Source of the DNA: Hymenobacter metallicola
GTDB lineage: Bacteria; Bacteroidota; Bacteroidia; Cytophagales; Hymenobacteraceae
NCBI RefSeq assembly: GCF_004745645.1
Contig: NZ_SRMB01000004.1
Location: forward strand, 1 to 64,000
Direction of reading: 5' to 3'
DNA length: 64,000 nt
The notes under the pieces are model-generated. The model worked only from the letters and a program-made list of their open reading frames with translations, had not been told where the DNA came from and did not search any database. Positions within the stretch are counted from its first letter, which is position 1. Every line of letters starts with the position of its first letter. Below are positions 26,714 through 35,594 of this stretch, in pieces. Position numbers and translations under genes: made by a program.

Positions 26714-27778
26714 TTAGCCCAGAATAGGCTTGAGTTGAGATTCATTTTCCCGCAGCCAGTTGTATACATCCGTTACAATCTGCTCCACGGAGCGCTTTGG
26801 CGTCCAGCCAGTCAGCTCCGTGACCCGGGTATTATCGGTCAGGTACAACGCAATATCGGCCTGCCGGTTTTCAGCCTGCGACACAATTGGGACGGTATTA
26901 CCCGTCACGCGCTGGCATACTTCCGTCAGCTCCTGCAAACTAACGCTGATATCGTAGCCACCACCCACATTCAGCGTTTTGCCATTTACCTGGTCCAGGT
27001 TCTGCAGCTGGTAATTTACCAGATCGAATAAGTCATCGACATGCAAAATGTCGCGCACTTGCTTGCCGGTGCCCCCGAAGCCGAAATAGCCCAGTTGCTG
27101 TTTCCAGAAGTGACGCGCCACCCAGAGCACAATAACACCCTGGTCAACCTTTCCCATCTGCCATGGCCCCGTCAGAACGCCGCACCGGTTGATAACCGTG
27201 CGCATATTGTAGAAATGGTGGTACTCCTGAATGAGGTATTCTGAGCACAATTTGGTAGCTCCATACAAGGAACGGTAGCCTTCCAACGGAAATTCTTCAG
27301 CCAAGCCCTTGGGCGAGATGCCGCCAAAAGGCTGCTCGGCGCTTACCTCAAAACGGGTTGCAGCCTCATCCAGCTTAATGCTATCAATCTGATTGATAGG
27401 ATAAATCCGGCTCGTGGAAAGAAACACGAAGGCAGCGTCATGCTGCCGGGCGTAGTTGAGGCAGTTTACCGTGCCACCCAGATTAGTGTTGATCAAGTAA
27501 TCGGGCGCCGAAGTCAGTCCTGCCAGCACGGAAGGCTCGGCAGAGGCTTCAATTACGGCCTCTACCGCGGGCAGGGCGGCAAAATCCTCCTTGGTTCGAA
27601 TATCGCCGTGCACAAACTCGATACCAGCGGCGCGCAAACGAGGCAGATTCAGCTCTGAGCCCCGACGTTTAAGGTTATCGAAAGCAATGATGTGGCAGTC
27701 AGGATAAGCCTGTTTGAACTGCAGGGCAAGAGCAGAGCCGACAAAGCCTGCTCCACCAGTTATTAGAATTGATTTCAC
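26714..27778 (-). CDS. NAD-dependent epimerase/dehydratase, CDP-paratose 2-epimerase-like
   Basis: A 354-residue extended SDR with NAD motif GGAGFVG (residues 8-14), FDNLKRRGSELNLPRL as in CDP-paratose epimerases, STSRIYP, and an intact YGATK (Tyr172, Lys176). The start is GTG. It is the first gene of a four-gene operon (SDR, SDR, GT2, GT-C). It may supply the sugar nucleotide that the GT2 loads onto a lipid. The exact sugar cannot be assigned. Confidence 0.82.
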   Translation of the reverse strand: MKSILITGGAGFVGSALALQFKQAYPDCHIIAFDNLKRRGSELNLPRLRAAGIEFVHGDIRTKEDFAALPAVEAVIEASAEPSVLAGLTSAPDYLINTNLGGTVNCLNYARQHDAAFVFLSTSRIYPINQIDSIKLDEAATRFEVSAEQPFGGISPKGLAEEFPLEGYRSLYGATKLCSEYLIQEYHHFYNMRTVINRCGVLTGPWQMGKVDQGVIVLWVARHFWKQQLGYFGFGGTGKQVRDILHVDDLFDLVNYQLQNLDQVNGKTLNVGGGYDISVSLQELTEVCQRVTGNTVPIVSQAENRQADIALYLTDNTRVTELTGWTPKRSVEQIVTDVYNWLRENESQLKPILG

Positions 27779-27874
27779 AGCAGAAGGATTTGAAAGACAA
27801 TATTACAACCCAATTTTAACTTTAGCAGTAACCAGCGGCCTTCGCGGCCGGCGCCAGCGGACTACTGTTTAGCT

Positions 27875-28789
27875 TTACAGCTCCCGCATCAGCACTTGGT
27901 AGAGCGCCAGCATACTGTCGATATCCCGCTTGTCTACCAGCTCGTTAGGGGAATGCACATGGTCTTCGGGGGCCCCAATGAAGCACCAGTCCCAGGGCTG
28001 GGCGCCGTGCTGCAACTCCTTGGCGTCGGAGCCGCCGCTGCCTTCCACTTCCAACTGGTGCGCGATGCCGGCTTCGCGCGCCAGGCGCCGGATTCGGTCG
28101 ACGTAAGAGCGCCGCGGAATCAGGGAATCGCGCAGGGAGATGACAACTCCCTTACCAGCGTGCACGCCCTCGGTTACCCAGGTGATATCCGAAATCAGGG
28201 CCTGCCGCACGCTGTAGTGCTCGTATATATACTTGGCCAGATACGCTACCGACCCGCCGCCGTGCTCTTCCCAACAGCTAAAGGCAATAATGCCGTTTTC
28301 CAGGGTTTCGGCTAGGCGCAGGGCATTCCAAACACCCAACCGATTATCGAGGTAGCACGACTGAACCGACGTTTCGGTTTCGCGAAAGTCGCAGAAAAAG
28401 GTTAGCTCAGTGCCCCGTTCTATTGGCCGGGTGAACTCATAGCCCAACTCCCCGGTTTCTTCATCAACCGTGAGCGTACAGTCGATAGTGCCCTGCGAGT
28501 CCTGTCCTACGAGCCGATAACCGGTTTCGGTGCGGGGTCCGCCGATACGCACCAATTCCTGGCCGTAGCGAACGGTAAACCCAATACTGTCCATGTGCGC
28601 AAACACGGCTGTGCGCGGCTTGCCAAATATTAGAATAATACAATCTTGAAATTCCTCTCCGCTCAGCACCTGTGGCTGTACGCGCCACGAACTTTGAGAC
28701 TGAGCAATGTAGTTTAAAAGGAATTCAGTCATTGGGGCCTCATTGCCAGCCGGAGCAGCCAATTGGCATAAGGTTCGCAGAAGGTCCAT
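27875..28789 (-). CDS. M42-family-type metallopeptidase (aminopeptidase)
   Basis: A 304-residue M20/M28/M42-clan peptidase with a two-metal site: AHMDSIG, then YLDNRLG, WEEHGGGS (catalytic and metal Glu pair), SDIT and EDHVHSPNEL with a closing His. Between the first two sits the typical small beta domain (about 70-140). Homologues of this type are cytosolic aminopeptidases. There is no signal peptide. It is monocistronic with a -7 box 20 bases ahead. It is an outsider inside the glycan locus. Confidence 0.85.
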   Translation of the reverse strand: MDLLRTLCQLAAPAGNEAPMTEFLLNYIAQSQSSWRVQPQVLSGEEFQDCIILIFGKPRTAVFAHMDSIGFTVRYGQELVRIGGPRTETGYRLVGQDSQGTIDCTLTVDEETGELGYEFTRPIERGTELTFFCDFRETETSVQSCYLDNRLGVWNALRLAETLENGIIAFSCWEEHGGGSVAYLAKYIYEHYSVRQALISDITWVTEGVHAGKGVVISLRDSLIPRRSYVDRIRRLAREAGIAHQLEVEGSGGSDAKELQHGAQPWDWCFIGAPEDHVHSPNELVDKRDIDSMLALYQVLMREL

Positions 28790-28808
28790 AGTCGCGTGTT
28801 TATTCGCC

Positions 28809-28816
28809 CAAATCTA
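28809..28816 (-). promoter_or_regulatory. Candidate -7 promoter box (TAGATTTG)
   Basis: An exact TAnnTTTG on the minus strand, 19 bases ahead of the M42-type peptidase start, in the 110-base divergent gap. Confidence 0.4.
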
Positions 28817-28899
28817 GGATAAAAGTCATACTTTAGCTTTCCCGTGGCGTGACTGACTGGTAGTGGAAGCTACCAGCTCACCCGCCACCAAATGCGCCC

Positions 28900-30147
28900 A
28901 TGATCCAAAAAATCCGTTTTATCCTGTTGCTCCTCCTCCTGCCCCTCGCGGCGCAGGCCCAGCAGCCCGATACAACCCGTACGCCCCGCCCTATCCGCAA
29001 AATAGAGCTCGAAAACGTGGATATTGCGCCCGGAGCCGTCGACACAAAAGGCTGGCTACTACTGGATAAGGACATTCAGACGGAGCTGGACGGGGCGGTG
29101 CAGAACCTCTACAACTTCAAGTACGACAAGGCTGAAAAGCAATTTCGCTCCCTGCGTCGCCGCTACCCGCAACACCCCATGCCCTACTTTCTGCTGGGCC
29201 TGAGTGCGTGGTGGAAAATTGTACCGACCAACGTTCAGACCAAGCTTTACGACAAGACCTTTTTCGCCTACATGGACACGGCCGTGACCTACGGCGAGAA
29301 GCTATACGAGGCTGATAATAAAAACTACGAAGCCTGCTTTTTTCTCTCGGCCGCCTACGGCTTCGATGCTCGCCTGAACGCGGAGCGCAAGAACTGGCGC
29401 AAAGCAACCGTTAGCAGCAAGCGGGCCCTTGACTACCTCGAAAAAAGCAAGGAAGCCAACGGCTTGAGCCCGGAGTTTTTGTTTGGTCAAGCTTTGTTTA
29501 ATTACTACGCGGTCTGGATTTCGGAAAACTACCCCTTGCTGCGGCCCGTGCTGCTGTTCTTTCCCAAAGGCAACCGGGCGCTGGGTCTGCAGCAGCTAAA
29601 AAATGTGGCTGATAATGGCTTCTACACGGGCTTGGAGGCGAAGACTTTTCTGATGCGCATCCTCAACAACGAGGAAAACAACACTGCGGCTTCCATGCCG
29701 GTAGCTCGCTACCTGGCTACCACTTTCCCCGACAACGCCTATTTCCAGCGCTTCTACGCCTTATTGTGTTTCAACGAAGGCAATTTCTCGGAGTGTGAGC
29801 GGGTCAGCCGGGAAATCCTGGACAAGCTTAACCAGGGCATGCCTGGCTACGAGGGCATCAGTGGGCGCTACGCCACTTATTTTCTGGGGTGGCTGATGCA
29901 AAATAAGTACAAGGACCGCGCTAAGGCCAAAGATTACTACCAGCGCAGTATCGTGTTTGCCGAAAGCACAGGCGACACGAATGGGGGCTTTTATCTGTAT
30001 GCCAACCAGAAATTAGCCCAGATTGCCGACAAAGAAAAAGACACCAGAACGGCCCTGCGCTACTATAATGTCGTAGCCGATAAGGCAGACCACAAGTCGG
30101 CGGAATACAAGGAGGCAAAAGCCTACGTGAAGAAGAACAAGAAATAA
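28900..30147 (+). CDS. Exported TPR-repeat protein
   Basis: A 415-residue protein with signal peptide IRFILLLLLLPLAAQAQ (cleavage near residue 21) and an all-helical body with tetratricopeptide-type repeats, e.g. YNFKYDKAEKQFRSLRRRYP and FAESTGDTNGGFYLYANQK. It probably sits in the periplasm as a scaffold. It is followed after 21 bases by the multipass protein and probably co-transcribed with it. A partner role for that membrane protein is inference. Confidence 0.8.
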   Translation: MIQKIRFILLLLLLPLAAQAQQPDTTRTPRPIRKIELENVDIAPGAVDTKGWLLLDKDIQTELDGAVQNLYNFKYDKAEKQFRSLRRRYPQHPMPYFLLGLSAWWKIVPTNVQTKLYDKTFFAYMDTAVTYGEKLYEADNKNYEACFFLSAAYGFDARLNAERKNWRKATVSSKRALDYLEKSKEANGLSPEFLFGQALFNYYAVWISENYPLLRPVLLFFPKGNRALGLQQLKNVADNGFYTGLEAKTFLMRILNNEENNTAASMPVARYLATTFPDNAYFQRFYALLCFNEGNFSECERVSREILDKLNQGMPGYEGISGRYATYFLGWLMQNKYKDRAKAKDYYQRSIVFAESTGDTNGGFYLYANQKLAQIADKEKDTRTALRYYNVVADKADHKSAEYKEAKAYVKKNKK

Positions 30148-30168
30148 GGGCTTAACCTCTTTCGCCGG

Positions 30169-31530
30169 ATGGAACTACGCGACCTACTGCTGACACCCCT
30201 GTACTTGGCCATCTTCTATGGCATTGCCTACGGCGTGCGTGGTAAGGTCACTAATGCCTTCACCCGCCGGTACTTTATGCCGGCTCTGACGGTCAAGTTT
30301 GTCGGCGCCATTGCGCTGGGCCTGATCTACCAGTTCTATTACGGCGGCGGCGACACGTTCAACTACACCAAGCACTCGAGCATTATTTACAATGCCTTCG
30401 GCGACTCGCCGGCGGCGGGTATCAAGCTGATTTTTGCCAACGGGGAATTCGACCAGCTGACTTCGCGCTATACCAGCCAGATGTACTGGTATAAGTCGAC
30501 TACTGAATACTTTGTGGTGCGGGTAGCGGCGGTAGCAGCCCTGCTGAGCTTCAATACCTACTCCGTCATTGCCCTGGTTTTTGCGGGCCTCAGCTTCAGC
30601 GGCATGTGGGCCATGTACTTGACCTTCGTCCGGGCTTACCCTCTGCTCTACAAGCGGCTGGCCGTAGCGGTGTTCTTTCTGCCGTCGGTGTTTTTTTGGG
30701 GTTCTGGGGTCATGAAAGACTCCCTTTGTATCGGGGCCCTGGGCTGGGTTTTCTACGGTTTCTACCACGCGGCCGTACTCAAGCGCAACATGCTTTTTTC
30801 GTCCACCGTGGGGCTTCTGGGGGCCTATGTGCTCATAACGGTGAAGGTCTACATCCTGCTGTCCTTCATGCCCCCGGCCCTGCTCTGGATCTTCATTGAA
30901 AACAACCGCCGCATCAAGAGTGCCGCGCTACGCGCCATTCTCAAGCCATTCTTCCTGTTGCTGGGTGTGGGAGCCGGCTACCTGGGCGCCACTAACCTGA
31001 CCGCCGATGACGACCGTTTTGCCGTGGATAAAATCGGGGAGCGAACCAAAATCAACCAGGAGTACCTTTACAGCCTGACCAAGGACCAGGGCTCGGCCTA
31101 TAACATTGGCTCCTTTGATGGCAGCCTGGGCAGCTTGGTTACGGTAGCTCCCCAGGCCATCATCGTGTCGCTGTTCCGCCCCTTTTTGTTTGAGGCGCGC
31201 AACCCGGTTATGCTGCTTTCGGCTCTGGAGGCAACCATGTTCATCTACCTGACGGTGATGATGTTTTATCGAACGGGCTTTTTCAAAAGCTTTAGTCAAA
31301 TAGCCAGCACGCCGCTGGTAACCTTTTGCTTTCTTTTCGCCCTTGTATTTGCCATTGGGGTGGGGACCAACAGCGGTAACTTTGGTACGCTGGTACGCTA
31401 CAAAATTCCGCTGATGCCCTTCTATCTGGCGGCTCTTTACATCATGGAGTTTCAGGTAAAGAGCTCCAAGAAATTAGCGCGGTTTGCCTCCACTGAGAAG
31501 CGGGCTTCAATGGTTGCCCGGGCCGCCTGA
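30169..31530 (+). CDS. Multipass membrane protein, possible glycan polymerase
   Basis: A 453-residue protein with around ten TM segments, e.g. near 48-60, 115-140, 165-183, 195-215, 225-245, 262-278, 345-370, 382-405 and 420-440. Conserved-looking loops include YYGGGDTFNYTKHSS and FFLPSVFFWGSGVMKDSL, the latter reminiscent of EpsG/Wzy-type polymerases. No signature proves this. Its last 79 bases overlap the end of the convergent glycosyltransferase gene. It is the best candidate in the window for a Wzy-like function, with low certainty. Confidence 0.65.
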   Translation: MELRDLLLTPLYLAIFYGIAYGVRGKVTNAFTRRYFMPALTVKFVGAIALGLIYQFYYGGGDTFNYTKHSSIIYNAFGDSPAAGIKLIFANGEFDQLTSRYTSQMYWYKSTTEYFVVRVAAVAALLSFNTYSVIALVFAGLSFSGMWAMYLTFVRAYPLLYKRLAVAVFFLPSVFFWGSGVMKDSLCIGALGWVFYGFYHAAVLKRNMLFSSTVGLLGAYVLITVKVYILLSFMPPALLWIFIENNRRIKSAALRAILKPFFLLLGVGAGYLGATNLTADDDRFAVDKIGERTKINQEYLYSLTKDQGSAYNIGSFDGSLGSLVTVAPQAIIVSLFRPFLFEARNPVMLLSALEATMFIYLTVMMFYRTGFFKSFSQIASTPLVTFCFLFALVFAIGVGTNSGNFGTLVRYKIPLMPFYLAALYIMEFQVKSSKKLARFASTEKRASMVARAA

Positions 31531-32516
31531 CCGAACTGAGTGCGCAGGTCGTGGTCTTTCAATAATTTCTCCAACCCGTGGTACCACTCCTGGTAGGTGG
31601 AGCAGATGTAGCCATTCACGCCTTCGGTCACCACTTCGCTGTTCATACCAACCGGCGAAACCAGTGCTGGCACGCCCAAAGCCATGTATTGCAGGGCTTT
31701 AAAGGCACACTTACCCTTGGCCCAGGGGTCATCTTCCAAAGGCATCAGGCCGATATTGAACGTTAGCAGATCGGCAATTTCGGTGTCTTTGCGCCACGGC
31801 CGAAAGCCCAGGGACTTAAGCGGCAACTGCGGTTCCTGATTGGAAATTACGCGGAATTCGAAGTCGTAGTGCTGCTCCAACTCGGCCAGCACCGGCACCA
31901 CCTGCTCCAGGTACTTCATGGTCGAGTGCGTGCCCGTCCAGCCAATGACCAGCTTGTCAGTACGCTGATCCTTTACCTGATTATGCAGGTTAACTGTGTC
32001 GATGGTAGTGGGGTTGACAATGGCATTGGGGTTGAACTGCCGAGCAAAGTCGCGCAGGTACGTGTTACCACAGCTCACTTTGTAGGCCCAGCGGCATATG
32101 CTGCCCACTTTGTGGTGCCATTTTACGCCGGCCACAATGCTGTTGGCGGCTGAGGTATTCGGAATCCAGATGGCGTCATCGAAATCGTAGATGATGCGCT
32201 TGCCGAAAAGCTTGGCAATAAGCCACTCGAATACGGGCGGCCCAATGGGCGAGGCTTCGCGGTGAATAAAGACAAAGTCGGCCTTGGGCACCGAAAACAG
32301 CAGCAGCAACCGCCGCAGAAAGCCGCCCAGAATGCCCAGGGCTTTGGTCAGGGTGTGGCCCGGCTTGTAGAGAATAGCCCAGGTTTCTTCCGAAATGAAG
32401 GATTCGAGTTGATAGGTGTGCCCGGCTTGGGTCAGAAAATGCAGGTATTGCTCGAACCGGAACCGCTGAGAAGGGGCTTTGCCGGGAGGATACGGCACCA
32501 AAAAAAGAATATGCAT
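31452..32516 (-). CDS. Glycosyltransferase family 4-like
   Basis: A 354-residue GT-B enzyme. The N-terminal FLVPYPPGKAPSQRFRFEQYL and a C-terminal domain with LVIGWTGTHSTMKYLEQV, LMPLEDDPWAKGKCAFKALQYMA (the donor-binding E/K-rich loop) and GVPALVSPVG fit GT4. The N-terminal domain keeps DFDDAIW around residues 116-122. The 3' end overlaps the convergent membrane protein gene. It probably transfers one sugar of the glycan on the cytoplasmic side. Confidence 0.85.
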   Translation of the reverse strand: MHILFLVPYPPGKAPSQRFRFEQYLHFLTQAGHTYQLESFISEETWAILYKPGHTLTKALGILGGFLRRLLLLFSVPKADFVFIHREASPIGPPVFEWLIAKLFGKRIIYDFDDAIWIPNTSAANSIVAGVKWHHKVGSICRWAYKVSCGNTYLRDFARQFNPNAIVNPTTIDTVNLHNQVKDQRTDKLVIGWTGTHSTMKYLEQVVPVLAELEQHYDFEFRVISNQEPQLPLKSLGFRPWRKDTEIADLLTFNIGLMPLEDDPWAKGKCAFKALQYMALGVPALVSPVGMNSEVVTEGVNGYICSTYQEWYHGLEKLLKDHDLRTQFGQAARATIEARFSVEANRANFLELFT

Positions 32517-32560
32517 ACAGAAGAGAAGCAGCCAATTGGCCGGCTATACGGAATTGACTG

Positions 32561-32568
32561 CAAAAGTA
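32561..32568 (-). promoter_or_regulatory. Candidate -7 promoter box (TACTTTTG)
   Basis: An exact TAnnTTTG 44 bases ahead of the GT4 gene starting at 32516, in the gap after the WecD-like gene. Confidence 0.4.
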
Positions 32569-32579
32569 CGGCAACTCTG

Positions 32580-33311
32580 TTACTCTTCCTGCGGCAACCA
32601 GATATGAAAGACATAGTGCCGCTGGTGTAACGTAAATCCATTCTGCTCATACAAGCGGCAGGCAGCCGCATTGGCCCCCTGCGTAGTTACCTGCAACGTA
32701 GAAAAGCCCGCGGCATACGCCTCCCTTTTAGCAGCATTCAATAGTTGCTGGCCTATACCCCGGCGGCGCCATTCCGTGTCAACGGCCAATAAGCCTATCT
32801 GAATGGTACCTTCTCTTCTTTCCAAAGTGAGCAGGCCTTGAGCTTCCGCAGCACTTCCGGCGGGGTAGATGAGGACTTGCTGCGTCGGCGCCCCTGTGAG
32901 GGCCTTATCCAGCCACTGCGTATACAGTTGCTCATACGCCCCGGCTGCGAAGCGCTTATCCGTGCGAAACCGGGAGTACACGCCACTTTGTACAGCCAGA
33001 GCCACCAATTTGGGGTGTGCTTCACTAGCAGGCTGCACCGAGGTTGGCTGTTTTTCTTTGCCCAGCAGCGCGACGGTGTATATGCGTTTGTCATCCACGG
33101 CCGCCAGGCTATTACAGGCCGCAGCAGCTAATGACACAGCATCGGTAGGATCTACAAACCAGTACAACAACCCATATCCCAGGTCCCGGGCCTGGGCTAC
33201 GGCCGCTTGTAACTGCTCCTCCGACAGTTGCTTTGCCGCAAGTTGCCCAACCCGAAAACCGAAGAAGGTGCTGTCCCAGGGTAAGTCAGTCAGAAGATGA
33301 GTAAGTAGCAT
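32580..33311 (-). CDS. WecD-like GNAT sugar N-acetyltransferase
   Basis: A 243-residue protein whose start LPWDSTFFGFRVGQL matches the N-terminal domain of dTDP-fucosamine acetyltransferase (WecD/RffC). A C-terminal GNAT domain has LAVDTEWRRRGIGQQLLNAAK and ends with LYEQNGFTLHQRHYVFHIW. WecD acetylates dTDP-4-amino-4,6-dideoxygalactose. The WecE-like aminotransferase that would make this substrate is encoded divergently about 1.1 kb away, supporting the call. The acetyl target is inferred. Confidence 0.75.
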   Translation of the reverse strand: MLLTHLLTDLPWDSTFFGFRVGQLAAKQLSEEQLQAAVAQARDLGYGLLYWFVDPTDAVSLAAAACNSLAAVDDKRIYTVALLGKEKQPTSVQPASEAHPKLVALAVQSGVYSRFRTDKRFAAGAYEQLYTQWLDKALTGAPTQQVLIYPAGSAAEAQGLLTLERREGTIQIGLLAVDTEWRRRGIGQQLLNAAKREAYAAGFSTLQVTTQGANAAACRLYEQNGFTLHQRHYVFHIWLPQEE

Positions 33312-33414
33312 GAGAATAGGAAACTGGGAAGTGGAGCGTTGAGGCAGAAACCGGAAGATAAGCGGCTGTTGGCAGGAGTTACTTTATTATTCCGCTTGCC
33401 GTAGCCCGAGTTAT

Positions 33415-33422
33415 TACCTTTG
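33415..33422 (+). promoter_or_regulatory. Candidate -7 promoter box (TACCTTTG)
   Basis: An exact TAnnTTTG match 77 bases ahead of the GT2-wecE pair. A TTG lies 16 bases upstream, shorter than the usual spacing of about 19. Confidence 0.45.
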
Positions 33423-33498
33423 GGCTGCTGACACGTAGCTGTCAAAACTGGTGCTTGCATTTGGAGCCCGGTTTCCATCGGCTTTCTGCTTTTCTTAA

Positions 33499-34428
33499 AT
33501 GCCCCTTGCCGCCAACCCCATGTTCTCCGTTATCAGCCCGGTGTACCGGGCTGAATCACTTCTGGACGAATTAGTCCTGCGCCTTGGTCGGTCGTTAGCC
33601 ACGCTATCTGCTTCGTACGAAATTATTCTGGTCGACGACGGCAGTCCGGACAATAGCTGGGGCAAAATTCAGCAACATGCGGCCCAAGACGCGCGCATTC
33701 GGGGGGTGCGCCTTAGCCGCAACTTCGGCCAGCACCACGCCATTACCGCCGGGCTCGACCAGGCCCGGGGCGAATGGGTTATTGTCATGGATTGTGATTT
33801 GCAGGACCGGCCCGAAGAAATTCCGGCCTTCTACTACCGCGCGCAGCAGGGGTTCGATGTAGTGCTGGCCAGCCGGGCTGGGCGGCAGGATGCTTGGGTA
33901 AAGAAAAGCGTTTCTAAGCTGTTCTATGCCCTCCTCTCCTACCTCACCGGCGCTCCGCAAGACCCTTCCGTAGCCAATTTCGGGCTTTATCATTCCCGCG
34001 TTATTACGGCCGTGCGCGAACTGCGCGAGAGTATCCGCTATTTCCCCACCATGATCCGCTGGGTGGGATTTCGACAAACCACTATAGCCGTAGAGCACGC
34101 TGCCGAAGGGCGGCCCAGCACTTACAGTTTTGCCCGCCGACTCCGGTTGGCCACCGATGTCATTGTGTCGTACTCCGATAAACCCCTTCGGCTGACTGCC
34201 TATTTAGGGCTATTGCTGGCCAGCGGGGCCTTCCTGCTGGGTTTGATTACCCTTTTTCGCTTTGCGGTGGGCCAGATTACGGTGCCGGGGTATACTAGCT
34301 TGCTCATTGCCATCAGCTTCTTCTCCGGCCTGATTATTCTGGTGCTGGGCATCGTCGGCCTGTATGTGGGCAAGACCTTCGAGAGTGTGCGCAGTCGACC
34401 TTTATACGTGGTGGAGTCCACGACCTGA
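33499..34428 (+). CDS. GT2 family polyprenyl-phosphate glycosyltransferase (GtrB/ArnC-like)
   Basis: A 309-residue GT-A enzyme: FSVISPVYRAESLLDELV, VDDGSPDNSW, MDCDLQDRPEEIPAF (metal site), and LASRAGRQDAWVKKSVSKLFY. Two C-terminal membrane helices (about 233-255 and 265-290) anchor it, as in GtrB/DPM1-like synthases that load a sugar on polyprenyl phosphate. It is followed by wecE after three bases, so the two are translated together. Confidence 0.88.
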   Translation: MPLAANPMFSVISPVYRAESLLDELVLRLGRSLATLSASYEIILVDDGSPDNSWGKIQQHAAQDARIRGVRLSRNFGQHHAITAGLDQARGEWVIVMDCDLQDRPEEIPAFYYRAQQGFDVVLASRAGRQDAWVKKSVSKLFYALLSYLTGAPQDPSVANFGLYHSRVITAVRELRESIRYFPTMIRWVGFRQTTIAVEHAAEGRPSTYSFARRLRLATDVIVSYSDKPLRLTAYLGLLLASGAFLLGLITLFRFAVGQITVPGYTSLLIAISFFSGLIILVLGIVGLYVGKTFESVRSRPLYVVESTT

Positions 34429-34431
34429 CCT

Positions 34432-35571
34432 ATGGCCGAAACACCAATTCCCTTCAACAAACCTTATCTAGCGGGCCGGGAGCTGGAATATATTCAGCAG
34501 GCACTGGCCAACGGCAAGTTGTCGGGTAATGGCTATTTCACCCAGCAAAGTCAGGCTTTCTTAAAGTCGCGCTACGGCCTAGCACACGCCCTGCTCACGA
34601 CCAGCGGCACCGCCGCGCTGGAAATGGCAGCCCTGCTCATCGGGATTCAGCCCGGGGATGAGGTCATCATTCCCTCATTCACGTTTACCTCCACGGCCAA
34701 CGCCTTTGTTCTGCGCGGGGCTAGAGTTGTCTTTGGCGACAGTTTACCCTATCATCCCAACCTGGACTGCTCTAAAGTCGCTGACTTAATTACGTCCCGT
34801 ACCCGCGCCATCGTGCCGGTGCATTATGCCGGCGTAGCCTGCGACATGGCTCCTCTGCTGGAGTTGGCCCAGAGGCATAATCTATGTATTGTGGAAGATG
34901 CCGCGCAGGGCATCGAAAGTGCCTATCGGGGTCAGCCACTAGGGTCAATTGGCCATTTGGCCGCTTTTTCTTTCCACGAAACAAAGAATATCATTTCTGG
35001 GGAAGGTGGGCTGCTAGCTGTTAACGACCCGACCTTTGCCGCCCGGGCCGAAATCTTGTGGGAAAAGGGGACCAACCGGGCCGCCTTTTTTCGCGGTGAA
35101 GTAGCGCGTTATCAATGGGTCGACATTGGTTCCTCTTATCTGCCATCCGAGCTTATTGCAGCCTACCTGTGGGGACAGTTGCAGGAACTCGAGTCAATTC
35201 AGCGCCGGCGCTTTGAACAGTGGCAGCAGTACCAAACCACGCTCTCAGAGCTAGCTCAGGCAGGTTGCTTCGAGTTGCCTTCTCTGCCCGAGTATGCCCG
35301 GCACAATGCCCACATCTTCTACCTACTCTGCCCGTCACTGCAAGAGCGCGACAAACTGGCTCAGTACTTAAGCCGCCGTCAGATCTTGGCAGTATCGCAC
35401 TACCAACCGCTGCACACTAGTCCATTCTACCAAGCTCAGCACAATGGTCGACCGTTGCCCCACGCCATAGCCTACGCCGAGCGGCTGTTGCGCCTGCCAC
35501 TGTATTATGAGCTCGACACCGACAGCCAGCAACGAGTTGTTCAGGCTATTTATAGCTTTTACCGAGGCTAA
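34432..35571 (+). CDS. wecE: DegT/DnrJ-type aminotransferase, WecE-like
   Basis: A 379-residue PLP enzyme. The opening IPFNKPYLAGRELEYIQQAL is the start of RffA/WecE enzymes that convert dTDP-4-keto-6-deoxyglucose to dTDP-4-amino-4,6-dideoxygalactose. The PLP Lys is Lys185 in FHETKNIISGEGG, and Asp156 (VEDAAQ) contacts the ring. Length fits the family. It is coupled to a lipid-sugar synthase, and a WecD-like acetyltransferase is nearby. The dTDP-4-keto precursor must come from rmlAB elsewhere. The convergent gene follows 24 bases later. Confidence 0.85.
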   Translation: MAETPIPFNKPYLAGRELEYIQQALANGKLSGNGYFTQQSQAFLKSRYGLAHALLTTSGTAALEMAALLIGIQPGDEVIIPSFTFTSTANAFVLRGARVVFGDSLPYHPNLDCSKVADLITSRTRAIVPVHYAGVACDMAPLLELAQRHNLCIVEDAAQGIESAYRGQPLGSIGHLAAFSFHETKNIISGEGGLLAVNDPTFAARAEILWEKGTNRAAFFRGEVARYQWVDIGSSYLPSELIAAYLWGQLQELESIQRRRFEQWQQYQTTLSELAQAGCFELPSLPEYARHNAHIFYLLCPSLQERDKLAQYLSRRQILAVSHYQPLHTSPFYQAQHNGRPLPHAIAYAERLLRLPLYYELDTDSQQRVVQAIYSFYRG

Positions 35572-35594
35572 TCATGCGTAGTAGCACTCGTTTG

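Noticed and set aside
25711..26727. Open frame of 338 codons opposite the second epimerase gene
   Set aside because: The minus-strand gene has clear SDR motifs and overlaps its neighbours as in an operon; the plus frame has no recognisable feature.
27815..27862. GC-rich hairpin CGGCC/GGCCG between the M42-type peptidase and the SDR gene
   Set aside because: The stem is only about five pairs and has no T run on the right side, so it is not called as a terminator.
28900..29075. A second coding frame over the TPR protein start
   Set aside because: Short frames on both strands here lack features; the signal peptide of the TPR protein is clear.
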